A stretch of 64,000 nt of DNA from Bdellovibrionales bacterium (GCA_018266295.1 JAFEAQ010000011.1:905626-969625), one strand, 5' to 3'; counted from the stretch's first letter, positions 52,801 through 61,466 are shown. The notes: a model not told the origin generated them from the letters alone. Numbers and translations: made by a program.

Positions 52801-53483
52801 GGGGCGGATCCGGTGGAGGCGTGCTTTCTCTGAATGTCAGTGGCACTCTGACGATCAATGGCTATATCAGCGCGGCCGGCTCACCTAGCGCTGCCAGTGC
52901 TGGCGGCGCTAGCGGCGGCGGCGGCGGCAGTGTTTACATCAGCGCGGATACCATCACTTCATCGAGCTCCAGCTCAGATCTCGTCGACGCATGGGGCGGC
53001 TGGCTCGACACCAACGCTGTAACGAATGCCTGCGCCGGCGGTGGCGGACGCATCGCTATTTATTACAATACAATGGCAGGAACTTTCGGCAACGGAGACC
53101 TCTCTGCAAATGGCGGTATCAGTAAAATCAATACATGCCACGGCGGTGCCGGCACAGCCTTTGTCAAAAAGAACTCAGATTCTGGGGGTCAGTTGACTCT
53201 CTGGAACTACGATCGCGTTCCAAACTATCTACCAACTCCTTTACCGGCGTATAATGTAACCTTTAAGTCTATGTCGATCCTAAATGCTGCCGTCGGGAAA
53301 ATGATGTCGAGTGCGTATGCCTATAACTTTGGAACCACAGGCACGGTCTATGTCGACGGAACTTCGACACTTTATATTCCGAATGACCAATCGAATGTTC
53401 CACCATACAACAACGCCGTGCCGGTGGGCACGTGGTTCAACGTTTTATCCGGAAAGAAAACCGGTAACATCACTGAGTACTAA
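49806..53483 (+). CDS. Giant Gly/Ser-rich modular secreted protein
   Basis: 1225 residues behind AGAGGG. The N-terminus MQLRYVIGLVLVGLSLLI is a signal segment. Three modules of about 230-270 residues repeat at roughly 105-345, 500-735 and 895-1165. Each begins with AKI(T/S)ADGxGYLGG-like text, has Gly-rich loops (GGGGGGRVAINYSTISG, GGGAGGRIAISYSTLGG, CAGGGGRIAIYYNTMAG) and ends with a GGAGT(A/V) strand. This is beta-helix-like surface architecture. No anchor is seen, so secretion or outer-surface display is inferred. The 3' end overlaps the convergent gene by 4 bases. Confidence 0.85.
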   Translation: MQLRYVIGLVLVGLSLLIQESSLRAAMIPFAFWKKSGPATCTFSSNTTVTAANVATYSNCIWSIGAGVTVTINYPGAIGISGLTMTSTSTLTQTGCTTTGCGAVIYLLISGNATIPSGAKITADGTGYLGGYQTGSDSVTNNATTGRTLNNATGAGATAGGSYGGWGGWNSSKATNVPPPPYGQPKGPLSYGSGGGGSAAAKKGGNGGGVIALLVNGDLTIDGNGSTPAISSNGGSAQCGGGSGGSIYISVMGTFSSSSSGVLVGASGGTGGGTATCGSGNNSGGGGGGRVAINYSTISGTLWSGSIQTYGGTSTGGAAYAGGSGTVVIKGPSATYGDLYVNGSNNSTYKINGTPIGAFGRITSVTSSSVGFSSLYYAVGTSDYSAGANLVPDTDALSISQNAITTYSASSISVGSGDLTTLTSVGKMWGVYDNNSTVYDTIYISDSVIVHAAVLVAANSINVSNTATLVASTISANYVYLNDTSVLSPFPGDTNYIGRLKISAVALTVASGAKISADGLGYLGAGASGLLGTNSQFKGMTFNFVTSAGSDKDCGGSHGGLGGYWADPSWATIIPGPAYDSISQPTEAGAGGGTDTMTDIAGNGGGTIIISVSQLSVDGLISAKGNTGGGTGAGGGGGAGGTINISTSTFTSASTGTVLNASGGAATNNGGGAGGRIAISYSTLGGTMAFTPAKITANGAAGFDSGTAGGAGTVFTYKPGTSTDGDLYVMDNSFSNFRGSLTAPYGFISSTTASTITDSGLTTYARDFYFTKAQVVGKVIAVGVEGTTALTEFTITDYNASTGVFTVSGGSAAGLTVGNMWIIKGFNTQYDNVNFYGTGKFDAPYLKANNTIKTYSSANVYARIMRLDAATIDFSAGAISLDTWLSNGPIPPKPLVINATTMNIGTNSSIDLTGSGYVGGFCTYNINNGREGFCNNTSNTGYTQGNTTTGGSGSYSGGSGAGYGGMYSTNTPASPAGDALAPTTFGSGGGGDSTNTSAWGGSGGGVLSLNVSGTLTINGYISAAGSPSAASAGGASGGGGGSVYISADTITSSSSSSDLVDAWGGWLDTNAVTNACAGGGGRIAIYYNTMAGTFGNGDLSANGGISKINTCHGGAGTAFVKKNSDSGGQLTLWNYDRVPNYLPTPLPAYNVTFKSMSILNAAVGKMMSSAYAYNFGTTGTVYVDGTSTLYIPNDQSNVPPYNNAVPVGTWFNVLSGKKTGNITEY

Positions 53484-53812
53484 ACCTCTGGCTTTTTATC
53501 GTCATCGCGAAAATGATTTCTGAGTTGCCTGACAAAATCCCCTAAAACTTGCGCAAGTGCCCCGAGCTGCCACTCCCGTGGCCAGCCGCGAATGTGCTGC
53601 TTACGAAAAGCGGATTCTGAGCTGAAAAGTTTTTTATCAAAAGTGGCCCCGACCACCGAAACATGAAACTGCTCGCCTTCGTCGCTTATGACGACCCGGG
53701 CACTCCCCGCCACAGGCGATTCATCCAAAAGTTTTTGTGAGACTTTTTCGGCTTGGTCTGTGACCTCTTGACGAGGTTTGAAACCGCGATACTGCAAACG
53801 TTCTAGATCCAC
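53480..53812 (-). CDS. Small basic protein, possibly HPF/RaiA-like
   Basis: 110 residues with a charged surface. The middle RVVISDEGEQFHVSVVGATFDKKLFSSESAFRK and helical end LGDFVRQLRNHFRDDDKK vaguely recall the hibernation-factor fold, but signature residues are not sure. No signal peptide. It lies 50 bases after the heptose kinase gene and its 3' end overlaps the giant surface gene. Call kept tentative. Confidence 0.7.
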   Translation of the reverse strand: MDLERLQYRGFKPRQEVTDQAEKVSQKLLDESPVAGSARVVISDEGEQFHVSVVGATFDKKLFSSESAFRKQHIRGWPREWQLGALAQVLGDFVRQLRNHFRDDDKKPEV

Positions 53813-53862
53813 GCGATCCTCCTACGAGCGAAGACGCGCGGAATTAAGGGACAGGTTAATTT

Positions 53863-54876
53863 TTATGAGTGAACTGTCTGAATATATTCAATGAGCTCAG
53901 GAATTTCGCACGGAACGCAACCGACTTTGCCAACAACGACACCGGCCGCGAAGTTCGCGATGGTGCAAGACTTCACCAGTGGCAATTTGGCAGCCACTCC
54001 CAATGAAATTGCTGCGATCACAGTATCACCAGCCCCCGTGACATCGAAGACCTTACGAGCAAAAGTTGGAACCTGATCCACTTTATCACCCGAGAAGATC
54101 GTCATGCCCTCTTTACCGCGGGTCAAAACCACTTCTGTGGCGCCGGTTTTCTTCTGAATCGCACGGCCCACTTCAAGAATCTTATTCGGGTTCTCGCGAA
54201 GGTCGTCGAATTTAAGGCCCGAAAGCGCCAGCGACTCTTCATAGTTTGGTTTTACGAGGTCCACTCCATAGTAGAACTCCGCAGGGTTCGCGCGAGTTGG
54301 ATCAACTAAAAGTTTCTTTCCATGCTTTTTACAAATTTCCGCAACCTGTTTCACCAGTTGCTGTGAAACAACGCCCTTGTTGTAATCCTGAAGGACTACC
54401 ACATCGGCCTCATCAATCACTTCATTGATTCTGTGAATAACTTTCGCCTCGGTTTCAGGTGAAAGGTACTTCACCATTTCGTAGTCCACACGCACGATGT
54501 GGTGAGGACCCGTCATAATACGCATTTTACGAGTGGTTGGTCTGCGCTCAGAGTGAACCATGTAATCCCAAGATACATGGGCTTTGTGGCAGATCTCCTG
54601 CAAAGTCGTTGCGCCCACATCGCGGCCGACCACACCGACCATCATCGGAATCCCGCCAAGGCTTGCGACGTTTTGTGCAACATTGGCCGCCAACCCCAAA
54701 CGTTTGTCTTCTTCAGTTACGGCCAATACCGGAACCGGAGCCTCAGGACTAATGCGGCGAACATCACCCATCACGTACTCATCCAAACCAACGTCACCGA
54801 TGATAAGGACTTTTTTGCCCTTAAAAGCATTGAGAGTTTGAATAAGATCCTGGCGCTGTTCTGTTCCGATATTCAC
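53863..54876 (-). CDS. hldA: D-beta-heptose-7-phosphate kinase (HldE kinase domain)
   Basis: 337 residues, ribokinase fold, the N-terminal half of E. coli HldE. GDVGLDEYVMGDVRRISPEAPVPVLAV is the signature start and FDVTGAGDTVIAAISLG the ATP site. It phosphorylates heptose-7-phosphate at C1 for ADP-heptose, the precursor of LPS inner core. The adenylyltransferase domain is absent here and must be a separate gene. It could also be named rfaE1. Upstream of the small HPF-like gene, same strand. Confidence 0.93.
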   Translation of the reverse strand: MNIGTEQRQDLIQTLNAFKGKKVLIIGDVGLDEYVMGDVRRISPEAPVPVLAVTEEDKRLGLAANVAQNVASLGGIPMMVGVVGRDVGATTLQEICHKAHVSWDYMVHSERRPTTRKMRIMTGPHHIVRVDYEMVKYLSPETEAKVIHRINEVIDEADVVVLQDYNKGVVSQQLVKQVAEICKKHGKKLLVDPTRANPAEFYYGVDLVKPNYEESLALSGLKFDDLRENPNKILEVGRAIQKKTGATEVVLTRGKEGMTIFSGDKVDQVPTFARKVFDVTGAGDTVIAAISLGVAAKLPLVKSCTIANFAAGVVVGKVGCVPCEIPELIEYIQTVHS

Positions 54877-54967
54877 GGGCTGACTCCCTTGTAGAAATTT
54901 CAGTTTTTAACCACTTTCTTAAAGGTAGGCCATACTTTTTAGTACGGCAATGTGTTAAAAGAGGCCC

Positions 54968-55837
54968 ATGCGCAAAACGACCTCTAAATTTTCGGGCCAA
55001 TTCCAGAATCTGATCTATAAGCCGGGCTATATTTCGAAGGCCGAGCGCTCTGAAATCTTAGCTTATTTGGCAACTTTGCACCCGATCTGGGAAATGCGCT
55101 ATTCCAAGCACAACCCACCCCCTGCGGATCAACAACAACGCCGGTTACTGCGTCCGGTGTACTGGCTTGGGAACTGGCAATTTGCCTGCTTGAATTATTA
55201 TCATCCACCAAAGGGTTTGTACCATCGCTGCGTCTCGGCCGAACCCTATCCGCCGGTTCTCGCCAACCTCGTCCACAATATCGAAGCGATGGTGAAAAGC
55301 GAGTTTGATCCCAAAGACGTTCCGCGCGGCTGGCACCTCAACACCTGCTTGATTAATTTTTACGGCGATCAAATCAATGATGGAAAACGTATTGATTGCG
55401 CGCGCGTGGGTGAGCACAAAGACTTCGAGCCCGGCCCCGTTGCCTCGGTTTCATTCGGCGAGAAAGCTCTGTTCCAATTCGTGAAAAGTCATGGAACTCA
55501 GTCTCAGAGCAACGTTATCTTGCAGCAATGGCTCGAAGACAGTTCGTTACAGATTTTCGGTGGCGATAAATTTAAGAAACAGTTATTCCACCGCGTCCAA
55601 CGAGTGGAAAAGAAGAGTGATGACGTGTTCAAACTCAATGTCACAGAGTTTGAAACTCGCAGAATCAACTTCACTTTCCGCTATGTTCCTGATGAGCATA
55701 TCCAACCGTTTTTCAAGCTTCCGCCTGAGGCCCAAGAAGACACTTTGGAGTACATGCAAACTCTTGCTCAAAACTCGTCCTTCTTCCAAAAACACGTTCA
55801 ACTTTGGCAACAAAGAAGCGCCGAAAGAAAAGCCTAA
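54968..55837 (+). CDS. AlkB-like 2-oxoglutarate/Fe(II) oxygenase
   Basis: 289 residues. Catalytic core: CLINFYGDQINDGKRIDCARVGEHKD (HxD first ligands at EHKD), GPVASVSFGEKALFQF, LFHRVQRVEK with distal His, and RRINFTFRYV with the 2-oxoglutarate Arg. This order is AlkB-like, so demethylation of nucleic acid is likely, though the N-terminal half differs from E. coli AlkB and the substrate is uncertain. Monocistronic, divergent from hldA. Confidence 0.85.
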   Translation: MRKTTSKFSGQFQNLIYKPGYISKAERSEILAYLATLHPIWEMRYSKHNPPPADQQQRRLLRPVYWLGNWQFACLNYYHPPKGLYHRCVSAEPYPPVLANLVHNIEAMVKSEFDPKDVPRGWHLNTCLINFYGDQINDGKRIDCARVGEHKDFEPGPVASVSFGEKALFQFVKSHGTQSQSNVILQQWLEDSSLQIFGGDKFKKQLFHRVQRVEKKSDDVFKLNVTEFETRRINFTFRYVPDEHIQPFFKLPPEAQEDTLEYMQTLAQNSSFFQKHVQLWQQRSAERKA

Positions 55838-55968
55838 CGCCCTGGGTTTAGCCGTCCCGACCTTTGCATAGAACCCTCTAGAACCACTGAGTCAAACCGT
55901 TTTACCGATGGACTCCGAGTTTTTACACCATTAGGATGACTCCGTGTGATTTTAAGGAGTTAGATCAA

Positions 55969-57246
55969 ATGGAAATGCACAAATCAGAAGCTCATTTAGA
56001 TGGTCCTTTGTTCAAGAACGCTCTTCAAACTGTCGAAGAAGCGGCGAAACTGATCAACTGTGATCCGAATGTTTTAGAACGTCTCAAAAAACCACGCCGT
56101 TGCGTGACTGTTAGTATTCCTGTTCGTATGGACGACTACTCTGTGAAAGTTTTCACAGGCTACCGCGTTCAGTACAATGCGACTCTCGGTCCTTACAAAG
56201 GCGGTATCCGTTATCATCAAAACGTAGATCTTCCAGAAGTTGTGGGTCTTGCGGCTTTGATGACTTTTAAAAACTCTGTTCTTGGTTTGCCTCTCGGCGG
56301 AGCTAAGGGTGGCGTTTGCGTAGATCCGAACACTTTGTCTCGCACTGAAAAACAAAATCTCACTCGCCGTTATGCTTCTGAGATTTCTAGCTTCGTTGGT
56401 CCAACAAAAGATATCCCAGCTCCAGACGTGGGCACAGATCCACAAACTATGGCATGGTTCATGGACACTTACTCTCAAGAGCAAGGTGGCTATGCACAAC
56501 CGGGCGTTGTCACTGGTAAGCCAGTTGAAATCGGCGGTTCCCTCGGCCGCAACCACGCAACAGGCTTGGGTGTGGTTTACACTGCTGAGAAAGCTTTCGA
56601 AAAAGTCGGCATGAAAATGGCTGGCTCTACGATCGCGATTCAAGGTTTCGGTAACGTAGGTTCTTTCGCAGCTTTGTTTGCTCACCAACGTGGCGCTAAA
56701 ATCGTTGCCATCAGCGACGTGAGTGGCGCGATCTTCAACGGTGATGGCTTGAACATCCCTGAGATCATCGAGTTCATCAAAACGAATAAAGTTTTGAAAG
56801 GCTACCCAAAAGCTCAATCATTGACGAACGAAGAACTTCTGACTTTAAAAGTCGATGCTTTGTTCCCTTGTGCGCTTGAAGGCCAGATCGACATGCACAA
56901 CGTTGAAAACGTAAAAGCAAAAATCATCGTTGAAGGCGCGAACGGTCCTGTTTCTGTGAACGCAACGAAAGTTCTTCACAAGAAAGGCACTTTCATCGCT
57001 CCAGACGTTATCGCCAACGGTGGCGGTGTGATCGTTTCTTACTTCGAATGGGTTCAGGACATCATGTCTTTGTTCTGGGACGAAGAAGAAGTGAACAACC
57101 GTTTGAAAACAATCATTCACCGCGCATTCGACGTGGGCTTCAAGTTCCACCAAGAAAAGAACGTAGATATGCGTTCTGCGGCGATGGCCGTTTCTGTACA
57201 ACGTCTTGAAAAAGCTATGTTGCTCAGAGGTCTGTACCCACGCTAA
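55969..57246 (+). CDS. gdhA: Glutamate dehydrogenase
   Basis: 425 residues from ATG 55969, nine bases behind AAGGAG. Oxidative deamination of glutamate to 2-oxoglutarate and ammonia. Motifs: GPYKGGIRYHQNVDLPEVVGLAALMTFKN, the catalytic lysine region PLGGAKGGVCVDP, and Rossmann GFGNVGSFAALFA. The length matches the hexameric small type. Useful to a predator that burns amino acids, which is inference. pyrD follows after 10 bases. Codon use suggests high expression. Confidence 0.95.
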   Translation: MEMHKSEAHLDGPLFKNALQTVEEAAKLINCDPNVLERLKKPRRCVTVSIPVRMDDYSVKVFTGYRVQYNATLGPYKGGIRYHQNVDLPEVVGLAALMTFKNSVLGLPLGGAKGGVCVDPNTLSRTEKQNLTRRYASEISSFVGPTKDIPAPDVGTDPQTMAWFMDTYSQEQGGYAQPGVVTGKPVEIGGSLGRNHATGLGVVYTAEKAFEKVGMKMAGSTIAIQGFGNVGSFAALFAHQRGAKIVAISDVSGAIFNGDGLNIPEIIEFIKTNKVLKGYPKAQSLTNEELLTLKVDALFPCALEGQIDMHNVENVKAKIIVEGANGPVSVNATKVLHKKGTFIAPDVIANGGGVIVSYFEWVQDIMSLFWDEEEVNNRLKTIIHRAFDVGFKFHQEKNVDMRSAAMAVSVQRLEKAMLLRGLYPR

Positions 57247-57256
57247 ACTGTGGGGC

Positions 57257-58240
57257 ATGATTAAAAAGCCTTGGCTATTACTACCACCACAATGGGCCCA
57301 TGATCTGGGCCCTTTTGGTTTAAAGATCTTCTCCCTTTTCAATTCCGCTCCAATTCCTGAATGGAAATCTTTTACCTGGAACGGTCTTTACTTTAAAAAT
57401 CCTCTCGGCCTTGCCGGTGGCGTTGATAAGAATGCCGAAAGTCTCAATGAATGGTGGGCTCTAGGAGCCGGCTTTGTTGAGGTCGGCACCGTGACTCCGC
57501 GTCCGCAATCAGCCAACCCCGGAAAGATCATGGATCGTGATATGGAACGCCACGCTCTCTGGAATAAGATGGGCTTTCCGAGCTATGGTGCTCATGAGGT
57601 GTTCTTTAATCTGCGTGACTACGAAGAGAAAAAAACTCCGGTCTTCGTGAACATCGGCAAAAACCGCGACACTGCGAATGAAGATGCCGGCGAAGATTAT
57701 CTTTATCTGATTAAACACTTCAAACCCCAGGCTGATGGCTTTGTCGTGAACATCAGTAGTCCCAACACCAAGGGGCTTCGTGATTTGCAAAATAAAGAAG
57801 CACTCACAAAGCTTTTGCAGCCACTCGTTGAAGCCTCGCACTCGGCTCCCATGAAGCCGATTCTTTTGAAACTCAGTCCCGACCTCAATGACGAGAGCCT
57901 CGCAGAAGCTCTCAACGTCGCAGTGGAGCTCGGAATTGATGGTTTTGTGCTGACAAATACCACTCTGTCCCGCCCTCAAGGCATCGATTTCCCCTCTGAG
58001 GGAGGCCTTTCGGGAGCGCCTTTAAAACCCCTTTCCTGCCAAATTCTGCAGAAAAGTTTGCAAATTCTTGGGAAGCATCGCTCTGGAAAGCTCATTATTA
58101 GCGCTGGCGGCGCTATGACCCCAGAAGATGTCTTTGAAAGGTTGCAAATGGGCGCAGATCTTGTTGAAATTTACTCTGCCCTTATTTTTGAGGGCCCTGG
58201 TTTTTTCCGCAATGTGGCAGCGAAATATTCTGGTAGGTAA
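57257..58240 (+). CDS. pyrD: Dihydroorotate dehydrogenase (class 2)
   Basis: 327 residues from ATG 57257. Membrane-associated, quinone-linked oxidation of dihydroorotate in pyrimidine synthesis. Motifs are PLGLAGGVDKNAE, FVEVGTVTPRPQ, VNISSPNTKGLR (the class 2 active Ser region), ILLKLSPDL and the FMN-phosphate loop (SAGGAMTPEDV). The first 40 residues include the short helical extension of class 2. It starts 10 bases after gdhA and its stop precedes the Nudix gene by 5. Confidence 0.94.
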   Translation: MIKKPWLLLPPQWAHDLGPFGLKIFSLFNSAPIPEWKSFTWNGLYFKNPLGLAGGVDKNAESLNEWWALGAGFVEVGTVTPRPQSANPGKIMDRDMERHALWNKMGFPSYGAHEVFFNLRDYEEKKTPVFVNIGKNRDTANEDAGEDYLYLIKHFKPQADGFVVNISSPNTKGLRDLQNKEALTKLLQPLVEASHSAPMKPILLKLSPDLNDESLAEALNVAVELGIDGFVLTNTTLSRPQGIDFPSEGGLSGAPLKPLSCQILQKSLQILGKHRSGKLIISAGGAMTPEDVFERLQMGADLVEIYSALIFEGPGFFRNVAAKYSGR

Positions 58241-58245
58241 GAGGA

Positions 58246-58698
58246 ATGGCAGAGGGTGATGAAAAAACACGCAAAGTAAAGAGCCGTAAGGGTCATTGGA
58301 TCCCTGTGGTTGCCGGCTTTCTGAAAAAAGACGGAAAGATCCTGGTCGGTCAACGACCAGAGAACAACTCTTTGCCTGGCCAATGGGAATTCCCAGGTGG
58401 CAAAATCGAACCCGGTGAAACACCGGAGCAAGCCCTCGTGCGCGAGCTTCAAGAAGAGCTCGGCATTGACGCGGAAGTCGGCGATCTCAAACTTGCTTGT
58501 ACACACTCTTATGGTGATGTCGGCATTTTGATTCTCTTTTACGAAATCCTCTTCTGGAAAGGGCAACCCAAGGCACAACATCATATGATGCTGGAGTGGA
58601 TCCATCCGGAGGAACTCAAACACCGCAACATCCCTGAAGCCAACCGCAAGATCTTGGATCGAATCTACAAAGCACTGGGACTGGAATGGCGAAAATAA
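58246..58698 (+). CDS. mutT: Nudix hydrolase, MutT-like
   Basis: 150 residues. The Nudix box reads GGKIEPGETPEQALVRELQEELGI (GX5EX7REUXEEXGU), complete with catalytic Glu residues. VVAGFLKKDGKILVGQRPEN and WEFPGGKIE match 8-oxo-dGTP diphosphatase MutT, so oxidised-nucleotide sanitation is likely, although other substrates are possible. It overlaps the next glycosyltransferase gene by 13 bases. Confidence 0.9.
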   Translation: MAEGDEKTRKVKSRKGHWIPVVAGFLKKDGKILVGQRPENNSLPGQWEFPGGKIEPGETPEQALVRELQEELGIDAEVGDLKLACTHSYGDVGILILFYEILFWKGQPKAQHHMMLEWIHPEELKHRNIPEANRKILDRIYKALGLEWRK

Positions 58699-59819
58699 TT
58701 TTAGTTACCGAGAAAGTAAACTCCACTTCATGGCCACTGGCTCTGTCACTCAAAGCCCAGCAGCATGAAGTGATCTTTCTCACCAGCTTTGGTGAAGAAG
58801 CCGCCGACACCAACGGCATTCGCTTCATGGCCTATTTCAAAAAATGGTCATTCCTCGAAGCCCTTCGCATCTTGCCGATGATTTTCTCTTATGAGCCCCA
58901 GGTGTTGCATATCATTCTTGATCAGGGGGGCCTCACTCCGGCCCATGCGGTTTTGGCAAGCTATGCGAAATCACATCCTCTGATGGTTTTGACGACTTCA
59001 CTTTTGCAATTTGAAAGACGTCTTCGTACCGGCAGTCCGACCCGTTTACTCCTACAGGAAAGCGACATCGTCACGTGTCCATCCGTGGATTCGCTGGCGA
59101 AATTGCGTGGCATGAGTGTGCGCTCGAAGAAACAAGGCCGTGGAATTTTACCTCCAGCTTTGGATCTCTATGAAAGCACGATGCTGGAGCAGCCTCATTA
59201 TGAGGAAGCCGAATCTGAAATCGTTGCTAGTGAAAACCTGTCTCAGCAGCTCAAAGACGAACCTTACTTCGTCATTCCGTGCTTTGAAAAAAACTTTTCA
59301 GCGGAGAGTTTGTTCTTCCGTCGCCTCGCCCGCATTGCTGAGACTCATTTCGTTGTTTTATGGGGCTCCAATCAAGACTGGCCTCTGCGCAGCCGTAAGC
59401 AATTTGAGACTTGGATGGAGTCTCAAGGTCTCGCCGACCGCTGGATGTTCTCGGGGGCTTTGCCTCGCTCACTGGAGCGTGAGCTTTTGCAAAACACACA
59501 GTGCTTGATTTTGGCTGGAATTAAGCTGAGTCCTCAGGCAATTTCGCAGTTCTACTTAAAAGCCATCCAAAGCAACACGCCTTTGGCACTGGACTCAAAA
59601 CAAGCCAGCGTTCACGCCCATCTATGGCAGAAAAACATCAACTGCTGGATCCTTAATCACGAGTCCCTGGATCGTGAGTTCAGCACGTTCCTGACAAAAG
59701 AAAACTTCCGCCCGCCAGAAAGCCTAAAGGCTAAATTAAGTGAAGATCGTCATTTAACGGATACTCCGCTGAACGAACTCAATCGCCTTTACACCCGCGC
59801 ACTCAGTCAGTTAAAATAA
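58686..59819 (+). CDS. Putative glycosyltransferase, GT-B type
   Basis: 377 residues. The N-terminus MAKIILVTEKVNSTSWPLALSLKAQQHEVIFLTSF and DQGGLTPAHAVLASYAKSHPLMVLTTS look like a GT-B N-terminal Rossmann domain; the C-terminal domain (VIPCFEKNFSAESLFFRRL, FSGALPRSLERELLQNTQCLIL) has the group-1 layout. The usual EX7E motif is not clear, so it is divergent. Its start lies inside mutT, and a second glycosyltransferase gene follows. Envelope polysaccharide or lipid glycosylation is a likely purpose. Confidence 0.8.
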   Translation: MAKIILVTEKVNSTSWPLALSLKAQQHEVIFLTSFGEEAADTNGIRFMAYFKKWSFLEALRILPMIFSYEPQVLHIILDQGGLTPAHAVLASYAKSHPLMVLTTSLLQFERRLRTGSPTRLLLQESDIVTCPSVDSLAKLRGMSVRSKKQGRGILPPALDLYESTMLEQPHYEEAESEIVASENLSQQLKDEPYFVIPCFEKNFSAESLFFRRLARIAETHFVVLWGSNQDWPLRSRKQFETWMESQGLADRWMFSGALPRSLERELLQNTQCLILAGIKLSPQAISQFYLKAIQSNTPLALDSKQASVHAHLWQKNINCWILNHESLDREFSTFLTKENFRPPESLKAKLSEDRHLTDTPLNELNRLYTRALSQLK

Positions 59820-59823
59820 CTGA

Positions 59824-61074
59824 GTGAAGAAAAAGAACACCCTTCCGGAATCTTTGAACATCTGTTTGGTGAGCAATCGCTTTCAGATTCTTAGCCGCTC
59901 GACGGATGCCGGTTTTCTTTGGCCTATTGCCCGCGGTTTAGCGAAGCAAGGCCACAAAGTCACGGTGATCTCTACGAAAAGTCCGATCGGAAAAGCCGAA
60001 ATCAATCGCGATGGCGTTCGCACATTCTATCTTCAGGAAAGCGGCAGCAATTTAAAGAATCTTAAATTCGAAGAAGCGGCTCTGCAAAAATTCATCGAGC
60101 TGCATAAGAGCGAGCCGTTTCACATACTTCACAGCCTTGATAACTCCGGCCGACGTATTGCCCGCAGAAAAGACGAATTTAAGGTCGCTGTTGCCTACGA
60201 TGCCGAAGCCACGCAAATGTCTCAGCTGTTTTCTATTTTAGGGATGAGCCAGGAAACTCTCGGAAGTTTGATCACCACGGCGGTCGCAGTGACTTATAAG
60301 TTCCTGACGACTTATTTCGGTACGGACCGCAAGCTTTTGAAAACTGCTGACGGCGTATTCGTGAACAATCCTCAGCAGCGAATTATCCTAGAGCGCTATT
60401 ATCTCTACCCGGATTTTCATATCTATACTGTGCCTTACGGAATGGAGCTCGGGGATCTTTCCCCGAAAGAGGAGTCCGTCGAATACCGTAAAAAATGGAA
60501 TCTCTCTTCAAATGCCCATGTGGTTGTGACGATTTCAGACATGACCGAGATTCGCGAGCTGCAAAACCTGCTTCGCTCGTTTGAAAAAGTCGCGGTCAAA
60601 AAACCGAATGCTTATCTGATTATTGTTGGTAACGGCCCTTATTTTAAGCAGGTCGAGTTCGAAATGCTGAATTTGGCGCTGGGAAACCGCGTGATTCTAC
60701 CGGGAGCTTTAAGCTCACGGGACCTCATTGAATTTATCCTCATGGCCGACGTTTATGTCGACATGAGTTCCCGCTCTACCGGTTTTGAAGCCAGTCTTAT
60801 TGAGGCCATGGCCCAAAAGAAAGTCATTATCGGTTCCGAAGTCAGCCCGATTGCCAATGTGGTTGAGGACGGAGTGGATGGATTCCTTCTCCGCCCTGCC
60901 GATATCGAGTCCCTCGCGAGTTTATTAATTGAAATCTTCTCCGGCACCATGCCTGCTGAAGAAATTGGCGATAAAGCCCGCCAAAAGGTCATTGATCTCT
61001 TCGATACCCAGAAAATGATCCGCTCTGTCCTCGACGCCTATCGGAAGATCCTCTTAAATACTGGTTTGTACTAA
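59824..61074 (+). CDS. Glycosyltransferase, GT4-like
   Basis: 416 residues from a GTG start at 59824, 4 bases after the upstream stop. GT-B fold: NICLVSNRFQIL, DAGFLWPIARGLAKQGHKVTVIS at the N-terminus, and C-terminal YLIIVGNGPYFKQ, VILPGALSSRDLIEFILMADVYVDMSSRSTGFEASLIEAMAQKKVIIGSEV, the donor-binding E-x7-E type. Retaining group-1 transferase, sugar unknown. It ends the operon with pyrD, the Nudix gene and the other transferase. Confidence 0.9.
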   Translation: MKKKNTLPESLNICLVSNRFQILSRSTDAGFLWPIARGLAKQGHKVTVISTKSPIGKAEINRDGVRTFYLQESGSNLKNLKFEEAALQKFIELHKSEPFHILHSLDNSGRRIARRKDEFKVAVAYDAEATQMSQLFSILGMSQETLGSLITTAVAVTYKFLTTYFGTDRKLLKTADGVFVNNPQQRIILERYYLYPDFHIYTVPYGMELGDLSPKEESVEYRKKWNLSSNAHVVVTISDMTEIRELQNLLRSFEKVAVKKPNAYLIIVGNGPYFKQVEFEMLNLALGNRVILPGALSSRDLIEFILMADVYVDMSSRSTGFEASLIEAMAQKKVIIGSEVSPIANVVEDGVDGFLLRPADIESLASLLIEIFSGTMPAEEIGDKARQKVIDLFDTQKMIRSVLDAYRKILLNTGLY

Positions 61075-61138
61075 CTAAATCGCGTCTTCGCGCATCGGGC
61101 CATAAGGGTTTTTCACTAGTCAGAGCCCCTTTGATCTG

Positions 61139-61144
61139 TATAAT
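61139..61144 (+). promoter_or_regulatory. -10 box that would give a leaderless HU mRNA
   Basis: TATAAT lies 8 bases before the ATG at 61152. Transcription would start near 61150-61152, at the start codon itself. No ribosome site is present upstream of that ATG. A matching -35 is not clear. Confidence 0.55.
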
Positions 61145-61151
61145 TGATTGC

Positions 61152-61445
61152 ATGACAAAAGCGGATTTAATCAATCTTATTGCTGAAAAAGCAGGCATTA
61201 CTCGCGTTAAAGCAGAGACTGTCGTAAACACTATTTTTGATTCCATGGTCGAAGCTCTGATGCGCGATGATCGTATTGAAATTCGTGGTTTTGGTTCATT
61301 CGTGAATCGTCAGTACGATGCTTATAAAGGTCGTAATCCGCGCACGGGTGAAGTGATCAACGTTGAAGAAAAGAAATTACCATTCTTCAAAGTTGGTAAA
61401 GAGCTCAAAGAGGACATCAACAAAGGTCCGAAAAAGAAAGCTTAG
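61152..61445 (+). CDS. HU/IHF-family DNA-binding protein
   Basis: 97 residues starting MTKADLINLIAEKAGITR. The family signature is RIEIRGFGSFVNRQYDAYKGRNPRTGE, including the Pro-bearing DNA-binding arm. HU/IHF proteins bend and compact DNA. The C-terminus INKGPKKKA is basic. No Shine-Dalgarno is visible, and TATAAT lies at 61139-61144, suggesting a leaderless mRNA. HU versus IHF subunit cannot be settled from sequence. Terminator downstream. Confidence 0.93.
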   Translation: MTKADLINLIAEKAGITRVKAETVVNTIFDSMVEALMRDDRIEIRGFGSFVNRQYDAYKGRNPRTGEVINVEEKKLPFFKVGKELKEDINKGPKKKA

Positions 61446-61466
61446 TACTCACTTCATAGTAAGTAG

